A DNA stretch of 64,000 nucleotides from Parasegetibacter sp. NRK P23 (GCF_023721715.1 NZ_JAMDLG010000001.1:2643784-2707783), one strand, 5' to 3'; positions 10,009-18,422 are shown, counted from the stretch's first letter. Program-made: numbers and translations. Notes: generated from the sequence alone by a model not told the origin.

Positions 10009-10042
10009 ATTTCTTAATTTCAATCAAAAAAAGAGAAACCGG

Positions 10043-10294
10043 ATGCCTAAGCTAGTGATCTCCTTTGAATGGAAAGGGAAAAATGAAACCGCCGATGTAC
10101 TGAGCAATACCAACGGACCACTGAATATATTTCATGTGTATTTCACCAACCCGTTGCTTACGGAAAAGTACGGCAACCTGGTGGTGGAAAAGAACAATGA
10201 TTATTATACGGACATAACGGATAAGGAGCATGTCGTGCCCGTGGAGTTGATTGACTTAGTGTGTTTGGCCTTGCGTGACGCGGTGGAGGAGTGA
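10043..10294 (+). CDS. Small conserved hypothetical protein
   Basis: An 83-residue acidic protein (MPKLVISFEWKG...) with alternating beta-like segments and a helical C-terminus (ELIDLVCLALRDAVEE). No signal peptide, membrane segment or known domain was recognised. It follows nagA by 34 bp and is followed by a terminator, so it is likely the last gene of the nagA unit. It is the last host gene before the prophage. Confidence 0.75.
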   Translation: MPKLVISFEWKGKNETADVLSNTNGPLNIFHVYFTNPLLTEKYGNLVVEKNNDYYTDITDKEHVVPVELIDLVCLALRDAVEE

Positions 10295-10306
10295 ATACGA
10301 AACAAA

Positions 10307-10333
10307 AAAGCCGGAATTTTCGTTACCGGCTTT
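10307..10333 (+). terminator. Rho-independent terminator of nagA unit
   Basis: AAAGCCGG (10307-10314) pairs with CCGGCTTT (10326-10333) around an 11-nt loop; A- and T-rich flanks suit a terminator. It ends 9 bp before the prophage left end. Confidence 0.8.
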
Positions 10334-10342
10334 CTAAAGCTT

Positions 10343-10367
10343 GTGGAGAATAGCGGGGTCGAACCGC
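10343..10367. other. attL core (25-bp direct repeat)
   Basis: Identical to 47911-47935. It is the displaced 3' end of tRNA-Ala (T-arm 3' half and acceptor strand); the sequence diverges right after it, so it is a tRNA fragment and not a second tRNA gene. Confidence 0.93.
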
Positions 10368-10451
10368 CATCAATCAAATTTATGATTAATATTAAAAATC
10401 AATATTTTACGAATAGTCTTTTCTTAATTTAGAACTTGAATAATCAGAATT

Positions 10452-10472
10452 TGTTCCCGGTTTTGTTCCGGC
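10452..10472 (+). other. Candidate integrase arm-type site, left
   Basis: A 21-bp sequence made of TTTGTTCC, a 3-bp spacer and TTTTGTTCCG. It matches 47834-47854 at 20 of 21 positions, in the same orientation, and each copy lies 55-85 bp inside the att core. This is the position expected of arm sites for a lambda-type integrase. Confidence 0.5.
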
Positions 10473-10473
10473 T

Positions 10474-10710
10474 TTAAATTTCGTTTAGAATCCTCTCCAT
10501 ATCCTTATTGCTAAGCTTCAATGTTCTCATTATTTGCTTAACAATAAACTCTGGTACTGGAGATACATGGTTTTGTAATGTAATTGGACGTAAAAGATCA
10601 CTTCTACACCATTTGTCGTGACCGCTTTGATTCCGAATCATTTTGCATCCTTGATTCTCAAGGATTTTATTCATCGTTTTTAAGTCTACGTTTCTTGAAC
10701 TGAATGCCAT
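10474..10710 (-). CDS. hicA: HicA-type toxin (mRNA interferase)
   Basis: A 78-residue HicA-like protein with the double-stranded RNA-binding-like fold of that family. The conserved catalytic His is His31 in NQSGHDKW, and the C-terminal part (NHVSPVPEFIVKQIMRTLKLS) matches the family. HicA toxins cleave mRNA until neutralised by HicB. The gene lies 2 bp downstream of hicB in one unit, at the very left edge of the prophage, where it could favour prophage retention or act against other phages. Confidence 0.87.
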   Translation of the reverse strand: MAFSSRNVDLKTMNKILENQGCKMIRNQSGHDKWCRSDLLRPITLQNHVSPVPEFIVKQIMRTLKLSNKDMERILNEI

Positions 10711-10712
10711 TG

Positions 10713-11120
10713 CTAAGCGAAGTCAGGTATTTCAACATCCATTCTTTTAACACTGTAATTTTTAGTATTTACAATATCATGCAGGTATTCATTTTTTTTG
10801 ATTAACTCAGTTAACTCAGGTGCAATATATGGCTTGGTTTTCTTCTTTATTTTCCAACCATGAGCGATCAAATCTTTATGTAAAGTATTTTTATTAAGAC
10901 CGTATTCGATATAATTTTGAAGGCTGACAGCAAGAGAATTGTGAGCTTCTTGCTCAGATTTACCATATCCCGACAAATCAAGCACGGGAATATATGCAAT
11001 ATGGTAATCGTCCTCAATAAAAGCCATTACAGGTAGGTTTACAGTAACGGTAGTATTTTTAGACTTCATACTACCTTGAAGATTACCTTGCTTGATAGAT
11101 TGTTTCATTTTGTTGGGCAT
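10713..11120 (-). CDS. hicB: HicB-type antitoxin
   Basis: A 135-residue protein with a HicB-like N-terminal fold (VMAFIEDDYHIAYIPVLDLSGYGKSEQEAHNSL, a degenerate RNase H-like module) and a C-terminal part likely to bind DNA and HicA. It precedes hicA by 2 bp, the hicBA order. Its start is uncertain; internal Met codons at residues 5 and 18 are alternatives. It probably represses its own promoter in the AT-rich region upstream. Confidence 0.8.
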   Translation of the reverse strand: MPNKMKQSIKQGNLQGSMKSKNTTVTVNLPVMAFIEDDYHIAYIPVLDLSGYGKSEQEAHNSLAVSLQNYIEYGLNKNTLHKDLIAHGWKIKKKTKPYIAPELTELIKKNEYLHDIVNTKNYSVKRMDVEIPDFA

Positions 11121-11438
11121 AACTGAAAAATTGATTCTCAGTTTTGGTTGGGGGGCTTTGAATACTATAACACAAGAATAGTAAATCTGTTCTGAATACT
11201 GTACAAAGAAATGATAATTTTAATAACAAAAAATTAAATAATACATAATATATTTAAAATCAAATTTATATATATATCATTAGCTGATTGCTTAAACATT
11301 CAAGCTTGATTCATGGAAAATTGCCACAAAACTTTATTTTCATTGATCTGAAAAAATTTCCATGATTTTGGAGGTGCAGGTAATAATACGCCCATATTGT
11401 TATGCCCCCATGTTTAATCCTTTATATACTGACCCAAA
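11121..11438. promoter_or_regulatory. AT-rich intergenic region with inverted repeat
   Basis: This 318-bp gap separates hicB from the repressor gene. It is strongly AT-rich and contains an inverted repeat, CATGGAAA (11312-11319) and TTTCCATG (11357-11364), and a CAAGCTTG palindrome near 11301. It should hold the hicBA promoter and operator and the end of the repressor transcript. No coding sequence is visible. Confidence 0.45.
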
Positions 11439-12563
11439 CTACATAGAAAATCGCTTGATCGTACCCTTCACAGTAGCGACAGTAAAATTATTTTCGTTAA
11501 TTAATATTTCGAACGAGTCATAGTTGGAATTAAAAAATTCAATTTTAATAAACCCTTCATCCTCACGCGCAGATTTTCTCACGATACCGATTATCGCTTC
11601 TTTATTAATGCTAAGCAGATAAACCTGCCCATACTTTATCTGCTTTTCCTTAGGATTTTCAAAAAGTTTGCAGATAAGTATGTCGCCACTTTCAAACCTG
11701 GGAAACATTGAATCTCCCCAAGCTGTCACAGCAAAGTCTCCTTTCATTCCGGGAGCCGAAATCATCATAAAATCATAAAAATTTCGATCAATAATAAAAT
11801 CTAACACTTCCTTTCCAGCACCCAATTCAGAAATTAAGTAATGGTCAGAAACTGTGAAAAAAGGAATGACGTAATCAGGGGTCTGTATTGTGGAGTTGAG
11901 AAGCGAAGAAAGCGATGAGTTTTCCAAGACATAAAAATGCTTGCACATATTGTAGAGAGTGATATCCTCTATTTGAAATTGGTGATCGATCTTAAAGAAA
12001 TTCTGAATATCATAAAGCCCCTGTTCAATAAATGATTTGAGAAGATCAATTTCCGTTCTATTGTTAAAAAGAAAAACAGAAAGCTTTTCGCTACTTTCCC
12101 ATTCCTGAAAGATGTCGACTGCTAACTTTCTTTCACGTAAACGAATGACGTTTGCAACCAACTCAACAGCCAAATTAAGCACCTCAAGAAATGCCTCTCT
12201 TAGTCGTATTATTTCCCTATTTCCAGCATTGACAGTATCCTTAAAGCTGAGGATTTCAGACGTTCCGCTAAGCAAACCATAGTTATTTTCCCTATACTCG
12301 AAAAGTATTTGAGACACTTCTATGGCTTTACCTTGAGAATAAAGCCTTGATACAATTTTAAGAAGAGTAATATAATTTTCATCAACATCGAATTTCTCAG
12401 GCAATAGCCCCCCTACAACTTCCTTTTTTTCAAAAAGTTTATGAGCTTGTCTATTATCAAGATAATTATAAAGTGTCTTCCGACTGACTCCAAGCAAAGT
12501 AGCCATGCTTTCCATAGTATAGCCAAGTGATGATATTTTTTCTTGGAAAGAACTGCGATCCAT
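11439..12563 (-). CDS. CI-like phage repressor with S24 (LexA-like) C-terminal domain
   Basis: A 374-residue protein: an N-terminal helix-turn-helix (YTMESMATLLGVSRKTLYNYL, about residues 15-35), a long helical middle, and a C-terminal S24 domain. The presumed nucleophile is Ser285 in WGDSMFP. Where the catalytic Lys is expected the sequence reads V328-Arg329-Lys330, so the Lys register is uncertain and self-cleavage is not assured. It is divergent from the early operon, the classic lysogeny control layout. It likely maintains lysogeny by repressing the early promoter. Confidence 0.85.
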   Translation of the reverse strand: MDRSSFQEKISSLGYTMESMATLLGVSRKTLYNYLDNRQAHKLFEKKEVVGGLLPEKFDVDENYITLLKIVSRLYSQGKAIEVSQILFEYRENNYGLLSGTSEILSFKDTVNAGNREIIRLREAFLEVLNLAVELVANVIRLRERKLAVDIFQEWESSEKLSVFLFNNRTEIDLLKSFIEQGLYDIQNFFKIDHQFQIEDITLYNMCKHFYVLENSSLSSLLNSTIQTPDYVIPFFTVSDHYLISELGAGKEVLDFIIDRNFYDFMMISAPGMKGDFAVTAWGDSMFPRFESGDILICKLFENPKEKQIKYGQVYLLSINKEAIIGIVRKSAREDEGFIKIEFFNSNYDSFEILINENNFTVATVKGTIKRFSM

Positions 12564-12721
12564 ATAGATTTTATTTTATAATAAAAAATAAAAATACTAA
12601 CACTATGTTTATAACTTTAATTTATATTTCGTGACCTTACACGTAAAAATTGTGAATCTTTAAAGTATCTTCGATTTATTAAACAAACTGGTTACATTTT
12701 TAGTCTTTGAATTATCAAAAG
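12564..12721. promoter_or_regulatory. Divergent control region between repressor and early operon
   Basis: An AT-rich 158-bp region. A dyad with CGTG and CACG arms around a 6-bp centre lies near 12631-12645 and is the best operator candidate. A -7-like TACATTTT lies near 12691. The exact promoters could not be fixed by eye. Confidence 0.4.
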
Positions 12722-12961
12722 ATGGACAAAATTACACAAAATGAACTGCTCAAACGGGAAATTTTAAAAATCAGGACGGATGTGACCTCTAATGACAAAA
12801 AGGCCGCATGTAAGGAACTTGGCTTTTCAAAAGCTACGGTTTCATTATATCTAGGCAGAGCGAAAGGTACGCCCGATGTTCGTGATAATGATACAGCTGC
12901 CTCCTTAATTGTATTCTTCAAAAAGTGTATCCAAAGGCGTAATCAGGTTATAAATAAGTGA
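12722..12961 (+). CDS. Small HTH protein (Cro/CII-like position)
   Basis: A 79-residue basic protein with a helix-turn-helix-like segment (KKAACKELGFSKATVSLYLGRAKGTP). It is the first gene divergent from the repressor, so a Cro- or CII-like role is likely by position only. The ATG at 12722 is preferred to an in-frame TTG 15 bp upstream. Its stop overlaps the GTG start of the next gene (GTGA), indicating translational coupling. Confidence 0.65.
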   Translation: MDKITQNELLKREILKIRTDVTSNDKKAACKELGFSKATVSLYLGRAKGTPDVRDNDTAASLIVFFKKCIQRRNQVINK

Positions 12962-13158
12962 CCTCACAAATTCACGATATAAAATCTTTTAGACAATTGC
13001 GCAAACAATTGCAGCCGATCTTAAAGGAAGATGCAAATCTTCTTTTGGAAAGGATTGAGGAAGCTATCGGGGCCAGTCCTCTACTGGCCCCTCAACTTCC
13101 GAAAAAAAGAAAACCTACTCATAAAGAGCGGGTATTAAAATACTTGATACCGAAATAA
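12958..13158 (+). CDS. Small hypothetical phage protein
   Basis: A 66-residue helical, basic protein with a GTG start that overlaps the preceding stop codon. The C-terminus (PKKRKPTHKERVLKYLIPK) is strongly basic and may bind nucleic acid. No family was recognised. Confidence 0.55.
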   Translation: MTSQIHDIKSFRQLRKQLQPILKEDANLLLERIEEAIGASPLLAPQLPKKRKPTHKERVLKYLIPK

Positions 13159-13172
13159 ATAATTACATATAA

Positions 13173-13195
13173 GCTCACGGTATCGTGGGAATTGC
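13173..13195 (+). promoter_or_regulatory. 23-bp element, copy A
   Basis: Starts GCTCACGGTA and ends GTGGGAATTGC with two bases between. It contains the dyad CACG-GTAT-CGTG. The reverse complement of 19515-19537 matches at 21 of 23 positions. It lies in non-coding DNA just before a terminator-like hairpin. Confidence 0.55.
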
Positions 13196-13198
13196 TCC

Positions 13199-13222
13199 GA
13201 AGCCCCTATTCATGGGGGCTTC
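13199..13222 (+). terminator. Terminator or attenuator in early leader
   Basis: GAAGCCCC pairs with GGGGCTTC over an 8-nt loop and is followed by TTAAAATCTTTT. It separates the first two early genes from the rest, so it is a candidate site of regulated termination. A second small hairpin (GTGTC/GACAC, GGGG loop) follows at 13249-13262. Confidence 0.65.
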
Positions 13223-13294
13223 TTAAAATCTTTTGCATAAAAAAGCCCGTGTCGGGGGACACAAGGCAATTATCTAAAGCTTCAAAACAAAGGT

Positions 13295-13615
13295 ATGAAA
13301 AAACAATTGGAAACAAAAGAGCGCGAACAACATAAAGCGCTTCTAATCGAAATGTTTGGGCTTGCGGAGGTAGTATTCAACTTAGAGGAAAGCCCTTTCG
13401 CAATACAGACCGGCTTACTCCCGGAAATGGTAAGCGTCTTTTTTGCAAGCGACCATTTCGCCAATCTTCCGGATCAAAGGCGGGAAGTTCTTGCTTCGCA
13501 GATACCATCCCTATTCGCGCTATTCGATGGCATCGTAAAGGTTGAAAATACAATTGTAGATGATCATCAATTGGCAAAAGCAAGTGAAATAATGCAATCC
13601 TTAACCCTTGCCTAA
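13295..13615 (+). CDS. Hypothetical early phage protein
   Basis: A 106-residue acidic helical protein (MKKQLETKEREQHKALLIEMFGLAEVV...). No domain recognised and no membrane segment. First gene after the structured leader, followed closely by further small early genes. Confidence 0.6.
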   Translation: MKKQLETKEREQHKALLIEMFGLAEVVFNLEESPFAIQTGLLPEMVSVFFASDHFANLPDQRREVLASQIPSLFALFDGIVKVENTIVDDHQLAKASEIMQSLTLA

Positions 13616-13632
13616 CAATCAAACCCAAAACC

Positions 13633-13869
13633 ATGAGAGATCAGAATAATATAAACCCAATCTTGTCGCACTGCTCCAAATGTACTCGAAAATGCCCTTT
13701 TACGGCCCTCGCACAGTGGGCGCGAGCAGCCTGCCTATTCCTTCCAGTGAATATCATACACTCGGGGCTAGAAGTGAATTTCAACAAAACACGGAATGAA
13801 CGAGTTGATCCAGTTTCCGCATTGATTGAAATCCAGGTTGGAACCAATCTACATAACCACCTTAATTAA
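13633..13869 (+). CDS. Small Cys-containing hypothetical phage protein
   Basis: A 78-residue protein with an N-terminal Cys/His cluster (HCSKCTRKCPF) that may bind a metal. It sits tightly between other early genes (17 bp and 5 bp gaps). Family unknown. Confidence 0.55.
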   Translation: MRDQNNINPILSHCSKCTRKCPFTALAQWARAACLFLPVNIIHSGLEVNFNKTRNERVDPVSALIEIQVGTNLHNHLN

Positions 13870-13874
13870 CTCTT

Positions 13875-14111
13875 ATGGGAAGTACGATAAGGACAAAGAA
13901 GGAAGGCCTCGATTATCTGATAAGCGCCTTCACCCTGCCAGAAGGAACCAAGATATCAAGCCGGTTTTATAACTGCATTTTCTTAAAAACGCCACCTCAT
14001 CAAGCTGAAAATGTAGCATCACAGGCTAACGAATTCATAAAAAGGAATCGGCTAAGCATAAGCGCAACGGCGCTAAAATTTGGGACCAGGGACTTTGTGG
14101 ATATTAAATAA
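13875..14111 (+). CDS. Small hypothetical phage protein
   Basis: A 78-residue basic protein (MGSTIRTKKEGLDYLISAF...). No known domain seen. Its position and tight spacing place it in the early operon. Confidence 0.55.
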   Translation: MGSTIRTKKEGLDYLISAFTLPEGTKISSRFYNCIFLKTPPHQAENVASQANEFIKRNRLSISATALKFGTRDFVDIK

Positions 14112-14127
14112 CCTACAAAAGAATTCT

Positions 14128-14364
14128 ATGGCACGTCTTCAAAATCTGGAAGCTATCCGCGAACAGGTCCGGCAAACACAGCGGGACCTAACAAAACTCA
14201 CGTATGCTGATCTGCCGACAATCACAGATAGCGAATTAATGATCCTAGTGGATGCATACAGACTATCAAAGCAAACAGACAGCACCATCGATCAAATTAT
14301 TGAGAATCTGGAAAAGATAAAATCGTCAAAATTCATTCACGCCTTATCACCAAAGAACCCATGA
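14128..14364 (+). CDS. Small helical hypothetical phage protein
   Basis: A 78-residue helical protein, probably coiled-coil at both ends (LEAIREQVRQTQRDL and IDQIIENLEKIKSSK). The ATG at 14128 was chosen because the in-frame upstream ATG lies inside the preceding gene. Family unknown. Confidence 0.55.
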   Translation: MARLQNLEAIREQVRQTQRDLTKLTYADLPTITDSELMILVDAYRLSKQTDSTIDQIIENLEKIKSSKFIHALSPKNP

Positions 14365-14444
14365 CATTGTACCAGTTGGAGGTCGAACTCCTGAATTACT
14401 TTTTCGTACAGCCTATTCATTCAAAAAAGCAGGATAATGGCTAA
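14361..14444 (+). CDS. Possible 27-residue ORF bridging two early genes
   Basis: The ATG overlaps the preceding stop (ATGA) and the stop overlaps the start of the next gene. The predicted peptide starts MTLYQLEVELLNYFF. It may be a real small gene or only a coupling ORF; nothing but the overlaps supports it. Confidence 0.25.
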   Translation: MTLYQLEVELLNYFFVQPIHSKKQDNG

Positions 14445-15324
14445 AGATGCATTTTGGTTCAAGCATGACAGTAACGCCCGTAATGATCAAAAGGTGATGG
14501 CCATGCGCTCCGTGTACAAAGCCGAGGGTTACGGGTGGTACTGGATGCTCGTGGAAACCATGCGAGATGCAAACGCATTCCGTTTGCAATGCGATGGTAA
14601 ATACTGGGCATATACGATTGCTGAAATTTTGGGAACAACGCATGAGATTGCCGCAAAATTTGTGGAGGATTGTATAAAAGAATTTGAGCTTTTTGAATCA
14701 GATGGTGCGTTTTTCTGGTCCAACCGACTACATCGCGACATGGAGGAAAAGGAGGCTAAATCATTGAAAGCCAAAGAATCTGCTGATAAAAGATGGAAAG
14801 GTGGACAAAGAGACGATACGAACGTAATGCGAACGCATAGCGAAGGCAATGCGATAGCAATGCTAAAAGAAGAGAAAAGAAGAGAAAAGAATACTACCTC
14901 CTTACCTCCTTCGGAGGATGATGTGCCTGAAATTTTTGATCAAGGCAAAACCGAAAATAAACTTCAAGGAAAGCCTGATAATGGGTTTGAAACGTTTTGG
15001 AAAGCCTACAACAAATCCCAAGCTAAACCAAAAGCCGAAAAGCTTTGGAACAATCTGAGCAAAGCGGACCGCGAAAAAATCATGCAGCATGTCCCGCTGT
15101 ACGTACAGGCGCAACCCGACAAGCAATTCCGTAAAAATCCAGACACCTACCTGAGAAATCGCTCCTGGGAGGACGAAATCATCCCCAGAATGAACAATCC
15201 ACCGGAAGGGAAAATGGCGGTGTTTTACGTCCCAGGAATGAATCATACGGGCAAAATACCTGCAAACGAGTGGCCAGAATTTTTCAGAACAAATCCCGCA
15301 GTACAATTCAAGGGATATGAGTAG
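14437..15324 (+). CDS. DUF4373-type (Lin1244/Lin1753-like) replication protein
   Basis: A 295-residue protein. The N-terminal 110 residues (WFKHDSNARNDQKVMAMRSVYKAEGYGWYWMLVETM) match the Lin1244/Lin1753-like domain found in phage replication initiators and helicase loaders. A charged linker follows and then a DnaD-like C-terminal part (FETFWKAYNKSQAKPKAEKLWNNLS...YLRNRSWEDE). It overlaps the primase-helicase by 8 bp, which supports a role in loading that helicase at the phage origin. Confidence 0.8.
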   Translation: MAKDAFWFKHDSNARNDQKVMAMRSVYKAEGYGWYWMLVETMRDANAFRLQCDGKYWAYTIAEILGTTHEIAAKFVEDCIKEFELFESDGAFFWSNRLHRDMEEKEAKSLKAKESADKRWKGGQRDDTNVMRTHSEGNAIAMLKEEKRREKNTTSLPPSEDDVPEIFDQGKTENKLQGKPDNGFETFWKAYNKSQAKPKAEKLWNNLSKADREKIMQHVPLYVQAQPDKQFRKNPDTYLRNRSWEDEIIPRMNNPPEGKMAVFYVPGMNHTGKIPANEWPEFFRTNPAVQFKGYE

Positions 15325-17035
15325 CATCAACTGGGAAAAGCACGGAATTGACATATCCGCGGTGCGCGGCGGAAAGGGCTTTTGCCCAAAGTGTCACACC
15401 GAGAGGAAAAATAAGCGGGACCGGTCTCTATCCGTTAACCGGGAAACAGGCCTGTTCAACTGCCACAACTGCGGGCATAAAGGATGCGCAATGGAAAAAG
15501 AATTTCAGAAGAAAGAATACACAAAGCCGATACCGCGCCTCCAAAAGGTCTCTGACGCGATGGTTAATTGGTTCGAAACACGGGGAATATCGAACAACAC
15601 CCTACTACGGGCAAAGGTTACCGAAGCCAAAGAATTCATACCGCAGGTAGGCCAGGAAAGGAATTCCATTTGCTTCAACTACTTCCGCGATGGTGAACTA
15701 GTGAACATAAAATTCCGGGACGGACAGAAGAATTTTAAACTTTCGGCTGGCGCGGAATTGATTTTTTACAATGCAGATGCCATTTCAGGAACTGATACAG
15801 CTATTATCGTTGAAGGGGAAATAGATTGCCTTACGTTGATCGAGTGCGGGATATATAACGCCGTTTCCGTGCCAAATGGTGCCAGCAAAGGAAGTATGCA
15901 GCTCCCCTATCTGGACAATTGCATAGATCTGTTTGAAGGAAAAAAGAAAATTATTGTTTGCACGGACAATGACGAGCCAGGCCTCGCGCTTAGGTCGGAA
16001 CTATGCCGGAGGTTGGGGCCGGATATCTGTGAGATCATAGTTTATCCTGAAGGCTGCAAGGACATTAACGATGTACTCGTAAAATTCGGGAAGGATGAGG
16101 TTTGCAAGGTTATCGCTAACTCGAAGCCTTTGCCGATCGAGGGCATTGTAACCGTTGAAGATGTCCAGGATGAACTATTGAACGTTTATGACCACGGTTA
16201 CCCCAAGGGCCACAAAATTGGCATCCAACCACTAGACGACCTTATCACCTGGCGTTTCGGTGAGTTCACAATCATTACCGGGACACCGGGCAGCGGAAAA
16301 TCGACCTGGTTAAACAACGTTCTAATTCGCCTTTCTTCCATACACAATTGGCGGATAGCAATGTTTACCCCTGAGAAAAACCCTGTCCAACTCCTAATCG
16401 CTGAATTGTGCGAAATAAAAACCGGAAAGAAATTTTATAGTTACTCTCCAGATGGGAAAATGTCCCTTGGTGAGATGTTGGAGGCCGCCGAATTCGTAAA
16501 TGAACATTTCAGGTTTATGAAAATCGATGCAATGGACGTAACTCTTTCCGGCATACTGGAGAAAGCAGCACAATTAGTTCGCCGCGATGGAATAAACGCG
16601 CTTGTTATCGATCCGTGGAACTACGTGGAGCATAAAGTTCCGCCGGGAAAGACGGAAACTCAATACATAAGCGAGGCTTTGACTGAAATATACCGATTCA
16701 AAGATAAATACAACATTCACATCTTCCTGATTGCACACCCAACGAAGATCAAGAAGCAATCGAATGGATTGTATGAGGTACCCTCCCTATATGATATCGC
16801 CGGCAGCGCCCACTTTTTCAACAAGGCAGACAACGGCGTTGTTGTTTACCGAAACTTTCAAACCGGGCTAACAGACATCCACATCCAAAAAATTCGATTC
16901 TTCTTTACCGGCAAACTTGGAGTGTGTTCCCTATCCTACACGATATCTAACAAAAGGTTTGACCACGAACAACCTAAGCCTTACCAACCCTTCCGCAGCC
17001 CGCTACCCGAGGAAAAAGAAGACTTATTTCAATAA
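15317..17035 (+). CDS. Phage primase-helicase (zinc finger, TOPRIM, RecA-like helicase)
   Basis: A 572-residue fused primase-helicase of the T7 gp4/Twinkle type. An N-terminal zinc finger (CPKC...CHNCG, residues about 23-57), a TOPRIM domain with VEGEIDCLTL around residue 165 and a DNDEPG motif, and a DnaB-like RecA domain with Walker A TGTPGSGKSTW around residues 323-333 and Walker B-like INALVIDPWNY. It would unwind DNA and lay primers for phage replication. It follows the DUF4373 gene with an 8-bp overlap. Confidence 0.93.
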   Translation: MSSINWEKHGIDISAVRGGKGFCPKCHTERKNKRDRSLSVNRETGLFNCHNCGHKGCAMEKEFQKKEYTKPIPRLQKVSDAMVNWFETRGISNNTLLRAKVTEAKEFIPQVGQERNSICFNYFRDGELVNIKFRDGQKNFKLSAGAELIFYNADAISGTDTAIIVEGEIDCLTLIECGIYNAVSVPNGASKGSMQLPYLDNCIDLFEGKKKIIVCTDNDEPGLALRSELCRRLGPDICEIIVYPEGCKDINDVLVKFGKDEVCKVIANSKPLPIEGIVTVEDVQDELLNVYDHGYPKGHKIGIQPLDDLITWRFGEFTIITGTPGSGKSTWLNNVLIRLSSIHNWRIAMFTPEKNPVQLLIAELCEIKTGKKFYSYSPDGKMSLGEMLEAAEFVNEHFRFMKIDAMDVTLSGILEKAAQLVRRDGINALVIDPWNYVEHKVPPGKTETQYISEALTEIYRFKDKYNIHIFLIAHPTKIKKQSNGLYEVPSLYDIAGSAHFFNKADNGVVVYRNFQTGLTDIHIQKIRFFFTGKLGVCSLSYTISNKRFDHEQPKPYQPFRSPLPEEKEDLFQ

Positions 17036-17049
17036 TTCAATAAAATCAG

Positions 17050-17766
17050 ATGGAAATTCAATCAACAACGAACTACGAAAAATTTAAAATCGTAAAAAGC
17101 AATAGAGAGGTTAGTGACTCCCATGTAAAAAAAATTACAGAATCCATCCGCGAGCGCGACCTCCTTATGGCTAACCCAATTATTGTTAACGAGAAAATGG
17201 AGGTTATAGACGGGCAGCACAGGTTGGCTGCAGCCAAAGCACTAAAGCGGAAAATTTACTACATGGTAGTTGAGGGATTAACAGACAACGACATATCCAG
17301 ACTGAACGCGAACAAATCAAACTGGGCCCTTCTTGACTATCTAAACTACTATTGCATCAAGGGTGAGCCGGAATACAAAAAATTAAGAAACTTCATTGTT
17401 AAGCATCCAAAATTTTCAATTACGGCGGCAGTACATATTTTATGTGAATACAGCCGGGGAATAACCCTTGATTTCAAAGAAGGGAAATTTGTAGTGGATG
17501 ACGAGCAAAAGTCCAACGAAATTGTTGCACAGATTGAAGAACTTGGTCAATTTGGCAAGCATGTTTATGGCAACAACTTTCTAAGGGCATTCACGCAAAT
17601 TTCAAGGGACCCGAAATATGACCACAAAAAGATGATCCACCAAATAAGCAAAAGTCCAAGGGAATTTGTACCCTGTGGGAAGCTATCGCAGTACTTTGAT
17701 GTATTCAATGAAATCTTTAACAGAGATATTAGGCAGAACAACCGGGTTACTTTTAATTTGAAATAA
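17050..17766 (+). CDS. ParB/sulfiredoxin-fold domain protein
   Basis: A 238-residue protein whose N-terminal 80 residues form a ParB-like domain (SHVKKITESIRERDLLMANPIIVNEKMEVIDGQHRLAAAKAL), including the DGQHR motif. The rest (INYYCIKGEPEYKKLRNFI...) is a helical region of unknown type. Phage proteins of this fold can be nucleases, CTPases or regulators. Its place after the primase-helicase suggests a role in replication or early gene control. Confidence 0.8.
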   Translation: MEIQSTTNYEKFKIVKSNREVSDSHVKKITESIRERDLLMANPIIVNEKMEVIDGQHRLAAAKALKRKIYYMVVEGLTDNDISRLNANKSNWALLDYLNYYCIKGEPEYKKLRNFIVKHPKFSITAAVHILCEYSRGITLDFKEGKFVVDDEQKSNEIVAQIEELGQFGKHVYGNNFLRAFTQISRDPKYDHKKMIHQISKSPREFVPCGKLSQYFDVFNEIFNRDIRQNNRVTFNLK

Positions 17767-17767
17767 C

Positions 17768-18160
17768 ATGGTAGAAAAACAACAGGCAGAGTTGGAAATC
17801 CAAAAGCTCAAAGAAGAACTCGAAACCCACAAATCGAGAATACGCGAAATCATATCCGCAATCGTTGAAATCAAGGCTTCAATTATTAAGAAAAATAGAG
17901 GGCGACAAATCATTCCCATAAAAACACGAGTGGGAATTTTCGAAATGATCCAAAATGGAAGAGATGGCAAATTATTGTCCCTTCGCGACATAGCTAAGCA
18001 CTTCAACATTAGCCAATCCGCGATCTACAGATTAAGGCAGGTCGAAAAGCACCCATTAATGGTAGAATGGGTGGAAGCCGGAGGAGATGAATTTGATAAA
18101 GTAGGCTTTTCAAAATGGGTGGAAACCTGGAAACTGAAAACAGGGATTCATGAAGGGTAA
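17768..18160 (+). CDS. Coiled-coil plus HTH protein, paralogue 1
   Basis: A 130-residue protein: an N-terminal coiled coil (about 1-45), a GRQ linker, and a helix-turn-helix (LSLRDIAKHFNISQSAIYRLRQ). The C-terminal motif PLMVEWVEAGGDEFDKVGFSKWVETWKL resembles the protein encoded at 18412-18858, so the two are likely diverged duplicates. Probably a dimeric DNA-binding regulator; target unknown. Confidence 0.65.
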   Translation: MVEKQQAELEIQKLKEELETHKSRIREIISAIVEIKASIIKKNRGRQIIPIKTRVGIFEMIQNGRDGKLLSLRDIAKHFNISQSAIYRLRQVEKHPLMVEWVEAGGDEFDKVGFSKWVETWKLKTGIHEG

Positions 18161-18422
18161 AATAAACACATATAGGTGTGCTCATGGACATCTTACAGTA
18201 ACAATTGACAGGCAAGAGCAAAAAACACCAACGGAGATTACCTGCACTCATCTTATGCAGAATCAGTTTCACCAGTGTAACGAAAGAGCGTTTTCATCAA
18301 ACTACCGATGCGATCAAAATCTAAAACCGCAATTCGAATGGGTGAAATCTGCCGTCTTAGATACCCCGCTCCTATTGAAAATAAATTCACCAACCAGAAA
18401 AGTTGTAAAGAATGATGGATAA
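18150..18422 (+). CDS. Cys/His-rich hypothetical protein
   Basis: A 90-residue protein with spaced Cys and His residues (CAHGHLTV...ITCTHLMQNQFHQCNERAF...YRCDQ) that may form a zinc-binding fold. It overlaps both neighbours by 11 bp and lies between the two coiled-coil/HTH paralogues. Family unknown. Confidence 0.6.
   Translation: MKGKINTYRCAHGHLTVTIDRQEQKTPTEITCTHLMQNQFHQCNERAFSSNYRCDQNLKPQFEWVKSAVLDTPLLLKINSPTRKVVKNDG

Noticed and set aside
10343-10367. A second tRNA-Ala gene at the left prophage end
   Set aside because: Only 25 bp of the 3' part is present and the rest does not fold as a tRNA; it is the displaced attL fragment.
13607-13622. A further TTGCCTA-AATCA-like late promoter element
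   Set aside because: It overlaps the end of a coding sequence, has no tandem 11-bp neighbour and no -7 box at the right spacing.
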